A stretch of DNA of 64,000 nucleotides from an uncultured Tateyamaria sp. (GCA_947501275.1 CANMVD010000010.1:1-64000), one strand, 5' to 3'. Positions 1 to 9,575 are shown, counted from the stretch's first letter. The notes: generated by a model from the letters alone, not told the origin. Translations and numbers: made by a program.

Positions 1-96
1 GTCGGCCCCATGACCATCGCCTGCCTGCTGGCCAACACAGCCACAGCCTGCTCACGCGCAAACAACCTACCAGAACCAAAAGACCTAACCGCGTAA
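1..96 (+). CDS. folD: FolD C-terminus (partial)
   Basis: The window opens inside a reading frame of 31 codons ending in TAA at 94-96. Its visible start, [13 protein letters not shown], matches the C-terminal helix of bifunctional methylenetetrahydrofolate dehydrogenase/cyclohydrolase, which interconverts one-carbon tetrahydrofolate derivatives using NADP in the cytoplasm. The rest of the gene lies upstream of the window. The assignment rests on this short conserved tail only. It converges on pdeM, with 21 bases between the two stop codons. Confidence 0.75.
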   Translation, partial: VGPMTIACLLANTATACSRANNLPEPKDLTA

Positions 97-117
97 CAAC
101 CCGGAAACGCGGCGTTT

Positions 118-783
118 TCACTGGCGCGGCATCGGAATTTGCGCAGGGTGCGGCCCTGTCAGGATAGCGTGCGCTTGTGGGCTCATGAGTGTGCGCAACA
201 CTGTGTCGTGACTGCGCAGACCACCTGTGTAGGTGCCGTAGGCGGGCAGGATCAACCGTGCGTCATCCAGCAAAAACGAAGGGCGGGTGATCGCACGCCC
301 CCGTGTATAAAGCGTGGTTTTCGGATGATAGTGCCCGGACACTTCCGCCGTGCTTTCCGGCTGTGCAATGTGACGGAAGGTGAGAGGCCCAAGCTCCAGC
401 GTCCTCAGATGTGTGCCTCCAAATTCCAAGGGGCCGGCGTCGTGATTGCCTTCAATCCAGATCCATTCCCGCCCGGCCTGTAGGCGGGTGATCCAAAGGC
501 GTTCTTCTTCGGGCAGGGCATTGGCTGCGGCAAGATCGTCAAAGCTGTCGCCAAGGCACACAACTTTACGGGCATCCGTCGCATCAAGATCCGCTGCCAG
601 CCGGGTCAACGTATCGCGCGTTTCGTAGGGGGGCAGTTGCGCACCGCCACGCCGCGCGATCCGTTCGGATTTGCCCAAGTGCAAATCGGACACGCACAAC
701 AAAGCGTGTTCAGGCCAGTACAATCCACCCGACCCAAGTGCGTGCAGTTGCGCACCTGCCAATGTGACTTCGCAAAAGTTCAT
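118..783 (-). CDS. pdeM: ligase-associated DNA damage response endonuclease PdeM
   Basis: A 221-residue calcineurin-like metallophosphoesterase. The metal-binding motifs are visible in order: SDLHLG (Asp33, His35), GDSFDD (Asp79), GNHD (112-115) and a later SGHYHPK. The family is found beside an Lhr-type helicase and a DNA ligase and is proposed to act in DNA end processing; that role comes from the family and is not proved here. The ATG at 783 (MNFCEV) is chosen because it places the first metal motif about 30 residues in; an upstream in-frame ATG at 828 would add 15 unconserved residues. The helicase gene lies 76 bases upstream on the same strand. Confidence 0.85.
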   Translation of the reverse strand: MNFCEVTLAGAQLHALGSGGLYWPEHALLCVSDLHLGKSERIARRGGAQLPPYETRDTLTRLAADLDATDARKVVCLGDSFDDLAAANALPEEERLWITRLQAGREWIWIEGNHDAGPLEFGGTHLRTLELGPLTFRHIAQPESTAEVSGHYHPKTTLYTRGRAITRPSFLLDDARLILPAYGTYTGGLRSHDTVLRTLMSPQAHAILTGPHPAQIPMPRQ

Positions 784-859
784 GCTTTGTTCATAAGTCC
801 GGTGGGCGCCGGCTTCAAGGCGTCCCATGACCCGATTTGATCCTCTTCACCAATGGTGA

Positions 860-3301
860 TTACCATGGAACGCGCCATTCGCGTTTGCGCGGCTCGGGGT
901 CTGCTACACCAGCCATTGCCATGACACGCGCGGCTTCCTCGGCCAGCAGTTTTTCCTCGGCGACACCTTTGATGGGCACGCGCCCGACTTCCAACATCAA
1001 AGGGGCTGCAAGCGGGGTGATCCGGGAATGCTCAACAAGATCAATACGATCTCCGATACGCGCGCACATCTCTTCGATACGGCCAAAATCGACAAGGCCG
1101 CGCATCGCTTCTTGTCGGGTGATGTCCAGCATCAGGTGATCGGGATCGTATTTGCTGAGGGTGTCATACAGGATGTCCGATGAGAACGTCGCCTGGCGCC
1201 CTGATTTGCGCGCCGAGGGTGTGTTGCGTTCGATCAGGCCTGCAATCGTGGCAGATGCCCGAAAGGTGCGCTTCATCACCGCGTTACCGGCCAACCACCG
1301 CTCCAACCCGTCACGCAGCCCCTCGATCGCAAAAAGCGGGGCAGGGTCGGTGATCGCGTCAAGCCCCCAGATCAGCGTGGCATAATCGGTGGCCAGAAAC
1401 CCGAGGGGATTGAGCCCCGTCTCTTCCATGCGTTTGGCCAGCAACAAGCCAAGCGTCTGCATGGCATTGCGTCCGGCAAAACCATACACAGCCGTATGTG
1501 CACGGCCATCATGTGGGAAACTCTCGATCAACAAACGCCCGGGCTCGGGAAGGCGGCTGACCTCGCGTTGCAGCGCGAGCCAATCAGCTGTGTGGTTGGG
1601 CAGCTCGGGCCAGCAGTCTTGTTGGAACATGTCGATGATGCGGTGGCTTAACTGTGTCGATGTCGCAAACTTGGTTCCCATGAAGGTTGCGATCTTTGGC
1701 TTTTTGGCGGCATCCCGCGTGACCTGTACTGTCATCTCGCGCAGGGAATCGTAGCGCACGATCTGACCCCCAATAAGAAAGGTATCGCCGGGAGTAAGGG
1801 TCGCAGCGAACCCTTCCTCGATTTCACCCAACGGTTTGCCGCCGCGCCCCTTGTAGCGGACTTTCAGCGTGTCGGTGTCCTGGATGGTGCCGATGTTCAT
1901 GCGTATGCGCTGTGCGGCACGGGGGTCGCGCAATTGCCACAACCCGTCTTCGCGCAGTTGCAGGCGTTTCCATTGATCATAGGCGCGCAAGGCGTAACCC
2001 CCGGTTGCGCAAAAATCGAGGCATGCGTCAAAGTCCAGGCGGGTGAGATTTGCGTAGGCCCCGGTTGTTACGACTTCGGCATACAGGTTATCCGCCGAAA
2101 ATGGTCCTGCAGCCGCCGTGATCAGGATGTGCTGGCAAAGCACGTCTCGTGGGCCCTGTCCGCGCGGATCACCATCAAGCGCACCCGCCTTGACGGCCTC
2201 AAGTGCCGCGACACACTCAACGACTTCAAAGCGATTGGCCGGCACAAGAAGCGCCTTGGACGGCGCGTTGTAGCGATGATTGGCCCGTCCGATGCGTTGT
2301 ACCAAGCGTTTGACGTTCTTGGGCGCGCCAACCTGCACAATCAGATCTACATCGCCCCAATCGATACCCAGATCCAACGTGCCCGTGCACACGATCGCCT
2401 TGAGCTGGCCGTCGATCATGGCCTGCTCGACCTTCTCGCGTTGCTGGCGATCAAGCGAGCCGTGGTGAATGCCTATGGGCAGCCCGTCGTCATTGGCCAG
2501 CCAGATGTTGTGAAAATAAAGCTCGGCCTGCGCGCGCGTGTTGTGAAAGATCAGCGTGGTTTTGTGCTTTTTGACCTCTTCCAGCACAGCCGGGATTGCG
2601 TATTTCCCCCCGGACCCTGACCACGGTGGCGCCTCCTCGGTGACCAGCATTTGAATGTCAGGGGGTGGGCCGGGATCTGCATGCAGGATCTCGCACGGGT
2701 CGGGGTGCTTGGCCAGCAAATGCGCTATTGCGCCCGGATCTTCGACGGTGGCTGACAGTCCGACGCGCCGCAGTTCAGGGCACAGCGCCTGCAGACGGGC
2801 AAGCGCCAGAAACAGTTGATCACCGCGCTTGCTTTCTGCGAGGGCGTGAATTTCGTCAACAATCACGCGCTTCAGGCCTGCAAACATCCGTGGCGCATCC
2901 TCGTAGCTGGTCAGCAATGCCAGGCTCTCGGGGGTCGTCAGCAGGATGTGGGGCGGGTCGGCGCGTTGTCGTTTTTTCTTGGTTTGCGAAGTGTCGCCGG
3001 TGCGGTCCTCGATCCGTATGGGCAGGCCCATCTCTTCGACGGGTGTCCGTAGGTTGCGCTTGATGTCCGTCGCCAGTGCTTTCAACGGCGAGATATAAAG
3101 CGTGTGCAGCCCCTCATGTGTGCCATACGCCAATTCAGCCAATGTGGGCAAGAACCCGGCCAGTGTTTTGCCACCCCCCGTCGGAGCGATCAGCAACAAG
3201 GCGGGATCGGCCGCGCGGTCCAACATGGCCTGTTGATGCGGATGGATGGACCATCCCCTAGTGGTGAACCAGTCGTCAAATTGTGCAGGAAGCGCTGTCA
3301 T
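860..3301 (-). CDS. ligase-associated DEXH-box helicase (Lhr-like)
   Basis: An 813-residue superfamily 2 helicase. Visible motifs are Walker A (PTGGGKT, residues 40-46), the DEIH box, SAT (GLSATVEDP) and the arginine-finger motif VI (QRIGRANHR). They are followed by a long Lhr-type C-terminal region usual for this family. Together with PdeM it forms the predicted ligase-associated DNA repair module; no ligase gene is visible here. The start at 3301 (MTALPAQFDDWF) is preferred over an in-frame ATG at 3373, because the extra 24 residues look unconserved and the domain begins at QFDDWF. Confidence 0.88.
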   Translation of the reverse strand: MTALPAQFDDWFTTRGWSIHPHQQAMLDRAADPALLLIAPTGGGKTLAGFLPTLAELAYGTHEGLHTLYISPLKALATDIKRNLRTPVEEMGLPIRIEDRTGDTSQTKKKRQRADPPHILLTTPESLALLTSYEDAPRMFAGLKRVIVDEIHALAESKRGDQLFLALARLQALCPELRRVGLSATVEDPGAIAHLLAKHPDPCEILHADPGPPPDIQMLVTEEAPPWSGSGGKYAIPAVLEEVKKHKTTLIFHNTRAQAELYFHNIWLANDDGLPIGIHHGSLDRQQREKVEQAMIDGQLKAIVCTGTLDLGIDWGDVDLIVQVGAPKNVKRLVQRIGRANHRYNAPSKALLVPANRFEVVECVAALEAVKAGALDGDPRGQGPRDVLCQHILITAAAGPFSADNLYAEVVTTGAYANLTRLDFDACLDFCATGGYALRAYDQWKRLQLREDGLWQLRDPRAAQRIRMNIGTIQDTDTLKVRYKGRGGKPLGEIEEGFAATLTPGDTFLIGGQIVRYDSLREMTVQVTRDAAKKPKIATFMGTKFATSTQLSHRIIDMFQQDCWPELPNHTADWLALQREVSRLPEPGRLLIESFPHDGRAHTAVYGFAGRNAMQTLGLLLAKRMEETGLNPLGFLATDYATLIWGLDAITDPAPLFAIEGLRDGLERWLAGNAVMKRTFRASATIAGLIERNTPSARKSGRQATFSSDILYDTLSKYDPDHLMLDITRQEAMRGLVDFGRIEEMCARIGDRIDLVEHSRITPLAAPLMLEVGRVPIKGVAEEKLLAEEAARVMAMAGVADPEPRKREWRVPW

Positions 3302-3392
3302 GACGAGCAATGTAGCGGTGTTCGTTGCGGTTGAAAGCACTGGTTTGACAGCCAGTCTGGCAAACACATGCACACGGCCCCGGCCGCCGACG

Positions 3393-4181
3393 TCAGACGC
3401 GCGGTTTGAGCGCCCGGATCGCTGATTTGATGGTCGTGGGCAGCGTTATGTCCGAACCATCCGGCGCCGCATCAAGCGCGGCTGCGACGTCCTTGACAAG
3501 AATGCCAATGGAGTTGTCGGGGCTATAGCCGTCTTTCGCGAATTCGATGTCACGATAGCCGGAGGCAAGCCAGTTTTGCCCGGATGACGTGGCAATGAGG
3601 TTGAGCAACTTGCTTTCTTCAAGGCCAGAGGCGTCTGCCCAATCGAGCACCAGACGTGTCATCGCGGTGTGTGAGGCTGCCAACAGATTGTTGAGAACTT
3701 TGGCCTGCATACCCGCCCCGAACGGGCCCATGTGGTGAAAATGCTTGCCCATCAATGCCAACAACGGAATGAGATCGGCGATGTCGTCTTCGGGGCCACC
3801 CAGCATGAAACTTAGGCTGCGGTTTTGGGCGGCCACCTGTGCGCCCGACATTGGCGCGTCGATCACTGTGATGTGGGCCGGGACACGGTTACGCAGATCA
3901 GCGACATAGCGCGGCGAAAGAGTCGAGCACAGCACAATCCGGGTCAATCCGGGCGCCGTCATGGTCAGGTTCTGGGTGTCAAACAGCAACGCATCTGTTT
4001 CAGCGGCGTCGCGTACCACACTGAACACTGTCTCAAGCCTTGGGGCAAAGGCCATCAGATTGTTGGTGATGTGCGGTACGGCCTTGTCAACAATATCAAA
4101 GCCGACGGCCTGCGCCCCGCCATCTCGCAAGGCTTCCAGCATCGGCGCACCCATCCGCCCGCAACCCGCGACGCCAATCAT
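3393..4181 (-). CDS. NAD(P)-dependent beta-hydroxyacid dehydrogenase family protein
   Basis: A 262-residue member of the 3-hydroxyisobutyrate/6-phosphogluconate dehydrogenase family. The N-terminal Rossmann motif GCGRMGAP is at residues 5-12. The catalytic-lysine segment GAGMQAKVLNNLL sits in the all-helical second half. Substrate cannot be told from sequence. Its ATG at 4181 overlaps the stop of the preceding AAA ATPase gene (ATGA), so the two are probably translationally coupled and co-transcribed with the end of the Tad locus. Whether it has any role in pilus biogenesis is unknown; read-through from the pilus operon is equally possible. Confidence 0.8.
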   Translation of the reverse strand: MIGVAGCGRMGAPMLEALRDGGAQAVGFDIVDKAVPHITNNLMAFAPRLETVFSVVRDAAETDALLFDTQNLTMTAPGLTRIVLCSTLSPRYVADLRNRVPAHITVIDAPMSGAQVAAQNRSLSFMLGGPEDDIADLIPLLALMGKHFHHMGPFGAGMQAKVLNNLLAASHTAMTRLVLDWADASGLEESKLLNLIATSSGQNWLASGYRDIEFAKDGYSPDNSIGILVKDVAAALDAAPDGSDITLPTTIKSAIRALKPRV

Positions 4182-5485
4182 TTGACGATATGCTCGTCCT
4201 TGACGAACATGTTGGCCCATGCCCGATCAATCAGGTCGGGGCGCATCTGCAATGGAATTCCTTCGAAATTGCAGATCGAGATGATCTGATCGACAAGGAA
4301 ATTTGGCTGGTAGTTGGCGTAGATATTGTCAATCGTCGGGTACTTAACCTTGAGCAGGTGCACCAACGCGGTTTCATCCAGCGGCATCCCTTTTTTCTTG
4401 GCCACCATGGCGAAGATTTTGAGGAAATTGGCCTGATTTGGCCCATCAACTTTGATCTTGAAGAAAATCCGGCGCAGGGCGGCTTGGTCAAAAATCTCAT
4501 TCGGGTGGAAGTTGGTAGAGAAGATGACCAATGTATCGAAGGGCACTTCGAATTTCTCGCCCGATTGCAGGGCAAGAATGTCCTTACTTTCTTCCAGCGG
4601 AACGATCCAGCGGTTCACAAGGCTTTGAGGTGGTTCAGCCTGGCGGCCAAGGTCGTCCACGATAAAGATCCCGCCTGTTGATTTCAGCTGCAACGGCGCC
4701 TGATAGGTGCGTGCCGTCGGGTTGTAGACCAGGTCAAGCATATCCAGCGACAGTTCACCGCCTGTGACAACGGTGGGGCGTTCGCAGCGCACATAGCGTT
4801 TATCATACGGGGTCCGGCGACGCAGCGATGTGATGTCCTGCTCGGGCTCTGGGGCGATAACATGTACAATGGGGTCAAAGACCGTGATGACCTGACCGCC
4901 ATATTCAATTGCGCGTGGCACAAAGACGGTGTCACCAAGAGCGTCGCGGATCCCGTTTGAGATCGAGGATTTACCGTTGCCGGGTGGTCCATACATCAGG
5001 ATCGAGCGGCCCGCAGACACGGCAGGGCCAAGTTGGTCAAGCAGGTTATCAGGCAGAACGAGGTGGCCCATCGCTCCGATGAGTTGCTGGCGCGTAACCA
5101 TGATATTGCGGATCGACTGGCGTTTTACCTGTTGGCGATAAACGTCCAGCGGCACAGGCATGGGCCCGAAGTATTCTGACTGGCTGAGTGCATCCAAGGC
5201 GCGCGACTTGCCTGCATCTGTCAGCTGATAACCCATTTCGTTGCCGTTGTTGGCATTGAGCGTACCCGTGGCTTCCATCAGACGCTGATCGCGGCACATA
5301 TCCACAAGTTCCTGGACAATCACACCCGGCAGGCACATGGCTTCGGCCAGTTCAGATACCAGGTCGATAGATTTGCGGAACATTGTTTTAAGCAGAATGT
5401 CCCGCATCATGACGATGGGCAGTCGCATATCCTCCATACGCTTGGGAGCGGGAGGTGCGATCACGTCTGAGACTTGCATGTTCAT
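4178..5485 (-). CDS. AAA-family ATPase linked to the Tad locus
   Basis: A 435-residue protein. The N-terminal ~140 residues look like a winged-helix-type region (an aligned LTDAGKSRA segment), followed by an AAA+ domain with Walker A (YGPPGNGKSS) and Walker B (GIFIVDDLGR). A later FSTNFHPNE segment fits sensor 1. The chosen ATG (5485) has an AAGG ribosome-binding site 7 bases upstream; the longer in-frame start at 5524 lacks one. Such ATPases often sit beside alphaproteobacterial Tad genes, but their role is not defined. The gene follows cpaA by 106 bases and overlaps the next gene by four bases. Confidence 0.8.
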   Translation of the reverse strand: MNMQVSDVIAPPAPKRMEDMRLPIVMMRDILLKTMFRKSIDLVSELAEAMCLPGVIVQELVDMCRDQRLMEATGTLNANNGNEMGYQLTDAGKSRALDALSQSEYFGPMPVPLDVYRQQVKRQSIRNIMVTRQQLIGAMGHLVLPDNLLDQLGPAVSAGRSILMYGPPGNGKSSISNGIRDALGDTVFVPRAIEYGGQVITVFDPIVHVIAPEPEQDITSLRRRTPYDKRYVRCERPTVVTGGELSLDMLDLVYNPTARTYQAPLQLKSTGGIFIVDDLGRQAEPPQSLVNRWIVPLEESKDILALQSGEKFEVPFDTLVIFSTNFHPNEIFDQAALRRIFFKIKVDGPNQANFLKIFAMVAKKKGMPLDETALVHLLKVKYPTIDNIYANYQPNFLVDQIISICNFEGIPLQMRPDLIDRAWANMFVKDEHIVK

Positions 5486-5591
5486 TGTTCTTGCCTTGGG
5501 CCTGCTGCGATTTTTTCGCTGCATAACAGGCCATTTCGGCTAAAATATGGCGCACGGTGGCCTTGGACGCCCTGCTTTGGTGCTGATTTGA

Positions 5592-6086
5592 TCAGCTTCC
5601 GTAAAGCGCCGCGAGGCCGAGATACAGCGCGAGCGTGGGTCCAAGCGCAAGTCCCATCGGGAATTTGCGCCCCTGTTCCCAGCTCTCCCAATGCGGCGCG
5701 AGGTTGCGCAAGGCGGTGTATTTGGCCAGGCGGTGCGCACCGTAAGACGCCAGCAAAACAGCGGCAAACAGCGGAAGAAGCAGGCGCAGGTCGCCAATCG
5801 CGACAAAGGGGGCGGCTGCTGCCGCAAATTTGGCGTCACCTGCGCCAACCGCTCCGGCAGCGTTCAGCACAATGCCGACCACCAGAACGATGGCCAACTG
5901 CGCGAGTTGCCAAAGATACGTTTGGAAGGGAAAGAGGAAAAATCCAACAATTACAAAGACAAGGGCAATTGCAATCACTGCTTGATTGGTGATCCGCATC
6001 TCACGCAGGTCGGTAAATGCCACGTAGAAACACAAGGGCAGGACAAAGGGCAGCAGCCACGCCGCTGCCATGGCCGACAATGCCAT
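5592..6086 (-). CDS. cpaA: prepilin peptidase CpaA/TadV
   Basis: A 164-residue integral membrane aspartic protease that trims the leader of Flp prepilins at the inner membrane. The two catalytic aspartates of the family are visible: Asp26 in TDLRE and Asp84 in the GxGD motif (GAGD, 81-84). Several hydrophobic segments cover most of the chain, and it is short, as expected for the non-methylating CpaA/TadV type. It starts 5 bases after the stop of the upstream TPR lipoprotein gene, so it is co-transcribed with the pilus genes. Its likely substrates are the two pilins at 15.9-16.3 kb. Confidence 0.9.
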   Translation of the reverse strand: MALSAMAAAWLLPFVLPLCFYVAFTDLREMRITNQAVIAIALVFVIVGFFLFPFQTYLWQLAQLAIVLVVGIVLNAAGAVGAGDAKFAAAAAPFVAIGDLRLLLPLFAAVLLASYGAHRLAKYTALRNLAPHWESWEQGRKFPMGLALGPTLALYLGLAALYGS

Positions 6087-6091
6087 CCTGC

Positions 6092-6958
6092 TTACCCGTT
6101 CGACACGTTGGCTTCGAGCGCGTTGAGCGAGCGCACAGCGGCCTCAAAGTGCTGCGGATGCGTTTCGATTGCATCGCGCAACAAGGCTTTGCCTGTCTGA
6201 ACGTCGCCCTGTTTTACAGCCGCCAGTCCAAGCGTGTGGAGCAATTGGGCACGTTCTGTCTGATCCATCGGGATGACGGGCAACTGATAGTTGCGCTGCG
6301 CGCCGCGGGCGAGGATCAGGTTGTTCTTCGCAGTAAACAGTTTTGGATCCTGACGGATGGAATCTGCAAAAAGGCGCTCGGCATCGTCAAAGTCCCCGCG
6401 GGTCAATTTCGAATAGCCCCAGTTGTTCAACACACCTGCCGGGCGGGTCGTCAGACCCACAGCTGTTTCGTAGAAGCTGTCGGCTTTTTTCCATTCCTTG
6501 TTGCTGTCGGCAATCAAGGCTTCAAGGCGGTAGCGTTTGAATGTCTCGAAAGTCGGCGGCACGCGGTCCAGTTCTTCCTCGGCGCGGGCCCAGTCGCCAG
6601 AGCGCAGCAGCGCGTCCGCGTAATCGACGCGATCTTCGTTTGTGACGCCGTCCAGTTTGACAACCTTGGCATAGGCTGCCGCCGCTTCGGTATAGCGTTT
6701 GCCGCGCACATAGCTGATGGCGAGGCCACGGTTGAGATCGATGCGATCCGGGTTGGCCTTGACCGAACGGTTGAAGTGGGCGATCGCCTCATTCGGGTCA
6801 GCAACGGTCAACATGACGTCGTTCAGGTTGCTTTCGTCGATCACGTTCACGTCCTGGAACGCGCGCTCGACGGTTGCGTCTGCGTTTTTCTGTTCGTCAC
6901 AGGCGGATACAGCCATCAGGCCAGCCAATGAGACAGCTAAAATCACGGGGTGGCGCAT
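6092..6958 (-). CDS. TPR lipoprotein, second TadD-like protein
   Basis: A 288-residue predicted outer-membrane-targeted lipoprotein. It has a hydrophobic signal ending in the lipobox AVSAC (Cys20), then repeated helical pairs of the tetratricopeptide type, for example NRGLAISYVRGKRYTEAAAA and LNNWGYSKLTRGDFDDA. TadD-type TPR proteins help assemble or stabilise the secretin in Tad systems; that role is inferred from the family and position. The start at 6958 is chosen because it begins the signal peptide directly; the in-frame ATG at 7012 would bury it. It lies 83 bases downstream of another TPR lipoprotein gene, so the locus has two. Confidence 0.82.
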   Translation of the reverse strand: MRHPVILAVSLAGLMAVSACDEQKNADATVERAFQDVNVIDESNLNDVMLTVADPNEAIAHFNRSVKANPDRIDLNRGLAISYVRGKRYTEAAAAYAKVVKLDGVTNEDRVDYADALLRSGDWARAEEELDRVPPTFETFKRYRLEALIADSNKEWKKADSFYETAVGLTTRPAGVLNNWGYSKLTRGDFDDAERLFADSIRQDPKLFTAKNNLILARGAQRNYQLPVIPMDQTERAQLLHTLGLAAVKQGDVQTGKALLRDAIETHPQHFEAAVRSLNALEANVSNG

Positions 6959-7041
6959 GTTTTGCGTCCTTTTTTCCTGCTCGTTCACGCCGCGTATTGC
7001 TCGCGGTCGCATCCGTTCCGCACCAAGGTGCGCCTCAAAAT

Positions 7042-7608
7042 TTACAGTGCGGTTCGTATTAGGAAATCGCTGCTGCCTCGTCGTACCAGTTTGTACTGGT
7101 TATCATTGGGTGCAACACTAACAGGATTTTCTGATTTTGCGATAGCTTTGCGTAAATTATCGCGGATGAGTGTGCTTTCTCCGTCATCCAGAGCGAATGC
7201 CTTGCGAAAGATCTGCACCGCTTCGTTGGTGCGCCCCTGTTCCATCAGCACAACTCCGAGGTTGTTCCAAATCTCGGGGTAGGGGTCGAACTCGGTTGTG
7301 GCACGCAGCAAAAGCCGTTCGGCCTGATTGAGGCGTCCAAGGCCCAGATTGGCGGTGCCTAGGCCTGACAGGATTTCTGCATCCCAACCCTGATTGAGTG
7401 CGGCGCGGTTAAATGCCTTGATCGCAAGTTCATATTCGCCAGCCGCGATCAGGCGATGACCGACTTCAATACCGCTGACCGCCTCGGCTCGCCGATCTAT
7501 GCCGGGGGCAAACGGACCGGTCTGAGACGCGTCAATGCCGCCCGTAGAACAGGCGGCAAGACTGAGAGTTATAAGGGCTGCGGGCAGGGCCCGAACGCCG
7601 ATGGTCAT
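7042..7608 (-). CDS. tadD: Tad pilus TPR lipoprotein TadD
   Basis: A 188-residue lipoprotein with signal MTIGVRALPAALITLSLAAC (lipobox Cys20), followed by TPR-like repeats (GLGTANLGLGRLNQAERLLL and NNLGVVLMEQGRTNEAVQIF). It matches TadD, the pilotin-like TPR partner of the RcpA/CpaC secretin. The start codon lies 3 bases after the tadC stop, giving a tight tadA-B-C-D order. The C-terminal ~30 residues are not TPR-like. Confidence is good for family and locus, moderate for the exact pilotin role. Confidence 0.85.
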   Translation of the reverse strand: MTIGVRALPAALITLSLAACSTGGIDASQTGPFAPGIDRRAEAVSGIEVGHRLIAAGEYELAIKAFNRAALNQGWDAEILSGLGTANLGLGRLNQAERLLLRATTEFDPYPEIWNNLGVVLMEQGRTNEAVQIFRKAFALDDGESTLIRDNLRKAIAKSENPVSVAPNDNQYKLVRRGSSDFLIRTAL

Positions 7609-7611
7609 GAC

Positions 7612-8586
7612 TTAGTTTGCGCCCATATTGCCCAATTGCGTGATGCCGTGCACCGATGGACCCACAAGGATGATCAGAAGCGGCGGCACCGTCAGCATCA
7701 TTGTGGCAAGGGTCATCTTGGTTGGCAACTTGTTTGCAGCCTCTTCGGCGCGCATCACGCGCTTGTCACGCATTTCACCCGCATAGACCCGTAGGGCTTC
7801 CGCGATGGACGTACCAAAGCTAGCCGACTGGACAAGCACGGTCACAAAGGATGCAACATCCTGTACGCCGCAACGCTCGCCCATGTCATTCAGCACTGTC
7901 ACCTTGTCCTTGCCCGCTTTCATTTCATAGCTGACGACCTGGAACTCGTCTGCCAGTGCCGGGAAAGAGGCGTGAAGTTCGTTTGCCACGCGGGTGATCG
8001 CCTGATCCAGAGACTGGCCCGCTTCGACACAAACCAAGAGCATGTCGAGCGCATCGGGGAAACCTTGCGTGATCTGCTGTTTGCGTTCTTCGACTCGTTT
8101 GGTCACCCAGTACTGCGGGATGTAATAGCCGATGCCACCGGGGCCAACGGTGTACATGATGATCTTTTGCGTGGTCATGTTGTCCGTACCAACCACGAAG
8201 TTGGTATAGATGACGCCCCCGATCAGACCGATCACACCCAGAATGAACTGCGCCGCATGGAACATGCGCACCGCGTCGCGGGATTGATAGCCCGCTTGGC
8301 GCAAAGTCAGCTGCCGCTTAGACAATTCGGCGACGTCTTCGGGTTCAAGGAATTTCGAAAAGCGTTGCAACTGTTCGTTGCGTGCACCCTGACGGAGGCG
8401 TTCCTTTTGCGGACCACCGGCGGCTGCGGCACGGTTGTTTTTCTTGAGCTTGGTCAGCGGATCTTCGGGTTGGCGCAGCATCATGATGGTCACAACAGCG
8501 ATCATCATAACACCAAGCACACCGACGATTACGATAGGGCCAAGCGGGCCGAGGGCGGCGGAAATGGGTTCGAGCAGAGCTTCCAT
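7612..8586 (-). CDS. tadC: Tad pilus inner-membrane platform protein TadC
   Basis: A 324-residue type II secretion F-domain protein. An N-terminal transmembrane segment (about residues 18-38) is followed by a charged region, two more hydrophobic stretches near 110-150, the conserved cytoplasmic F domain (FPDALDMLLVCVEAGQSLDQA) and a C-terminal membrane segment. TadC pairs with TadB to form the membrane platform that couples CpaF ATP hydrolysis to pilin extrusion. It lies 11 bases from tadB and 3 from tadD, in one operon. Confidence 0.9.
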   Translation of the reverse strand: MEALLEPISAALGPLGPIVIVGVLGVMMIAVVTIMMLRQPEDPLTKLKKNNRAAAAGGPQKERLRQGARNEQLQRFSKFLEPEDVAELSKRQLTLRQAGYQSRDAVRMFHAAQFILGVIGLIGGVIYTNFVVGTDNMTTQKIIMYTVGPGGIGYYIPQYWVTKRVEERKQQITQGFPDALDMLLVCVEAGQSLDQAITRVANELHASFPALADEFQVVSYEMKAGKDKVTVLNDMGERCGVQDVASFVTVLVQSASFGTSIAEALRVYAGEMRDKRVMRAEEAANKLPTKMTLATMMLTVPPLLIILVGPSVHGITQLGNMGAN

Positions 8587-8597
8587 AACGGGGTTCC

Positions 8598-9563
8598 TCA
8601 GACTTTAATATTGGTCAGCATGCGCATGACAAACAAGTTGGCGCACAGGAAAATGCCCACGGCAAAACAGGCCGGGATGAAGTAGGGGTGATCCATGACC
8701 TCGTCATAATAATGCGGGTCAGACACGTTGATCACGATCAGGGCCACGATGGGAAAGGCGGAGAGAAACTTGCCTGACCACTTCGCTTCGGCCGTGATCG
8801 CCTTCACGCGGCGGAACAAACGGAAGCGGGCGCGGATTACCTTGGCCAGACCCATCAGGATCTCGGCGAGGTTACCACCTGATTGCTGCTGGATCGTCAC
8901 GGCCACGGCCAAAAAGCGCAAATCCTGCATGTCCAGACGCTCGGCCATGGCTTTGAGGGCTTCGCCGACGTCGCGTCCAAAGGCGGATTCGTCAGCAATG
9001 ATTCCGAATTCCGACGCCAGCGGGTCCTGGACCTCTTTGGCAACGATTTGAATGGCTGAGCTGAACGGATGCCCAACACGCAACGAACGCACCATGAGTT
9101 CAACCGCGTCTGGCAGTTGTTCTTCGATCATGGACATACGCTTGTTAGCCTTGGAGGATACCCAAAAGAAGACAGCGCCAATGCCGATGCCAACGGACAG
9201 CAGAATACGGACCGGCGTATCGGTTTCCGTCCCGACGCTGAGGCCGACAAAGGCCACGATGGACAACCCACCCATGATCAGGATCAGCTGCTTTGGTGAA
9301 AATGCGATGGCCGCTTTTTGCGCCTTTTCCGCCAACAGCGAATAGAGCGGGATTGTGCGCGCACCCATGTGCTGCTGCATTTCCTTACGCAGCTGTTCAA
9401 GGACCTCTTCGCGGCGTCCGCCTGCCTTGTTCAACATCTCAAGGCGACGGTTCACCCGGTTGTTCAGGCTGATGGATTTGCCGAAGGTGACCAGGTACAG
9501 GCCTTCGACCAGGACCAGGACGCCGACAAAGATCAGGCCATAAATGATTGGTTCTGCGCTCAT
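8598..9563 (-). CDS. tadB: Tad pilus inner-membrane platform protein TadB
   Basis: A 321-residue type II secretion F-domain protein. It has an N-terminal membrane anchor (residues 6-26), two hydrophobic segments at about 95-135, the F-domain motif EQLPDAVELMVRSLRVGHPF and C-terminal membrane segments. It is the partner of TadC in the platform complex. Twelve bases separate it from cpaF upstream and 11 from tadC downstream. Its length matches family members. Confidence 0.9.
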   Translation of the reverse strand: MSAEPIIYGLIFVGVLVLVEGLYLVTFGKSISLNNRVNRRLEMLNKAGGRREEVLEQLRKEMQQHMGARTIPLYSLLAEKAQKAAIAFSPKQLILIMGGLSIVAFVGLSVGTETDTPVRILLSVGIGIGAVFFWVSSKANKRMSMIEEQLPDAVELMVRSLRVGHPFSSAIQIVAKEVQDPLASEFGIIADESAFGRDVGEALKAMAERLDMQDLRFLAVAVTIQQQSGGNLAEILMGLAKVIRARFRLFRRVKAITAEAKWSGKFLSAFPIVALIVINVSDPHYYDEVMDHPYFIPACFAVGIFLCANLFVMRMLTNIKV

Positions 9564-9575
9564 GATCTGATGTCC

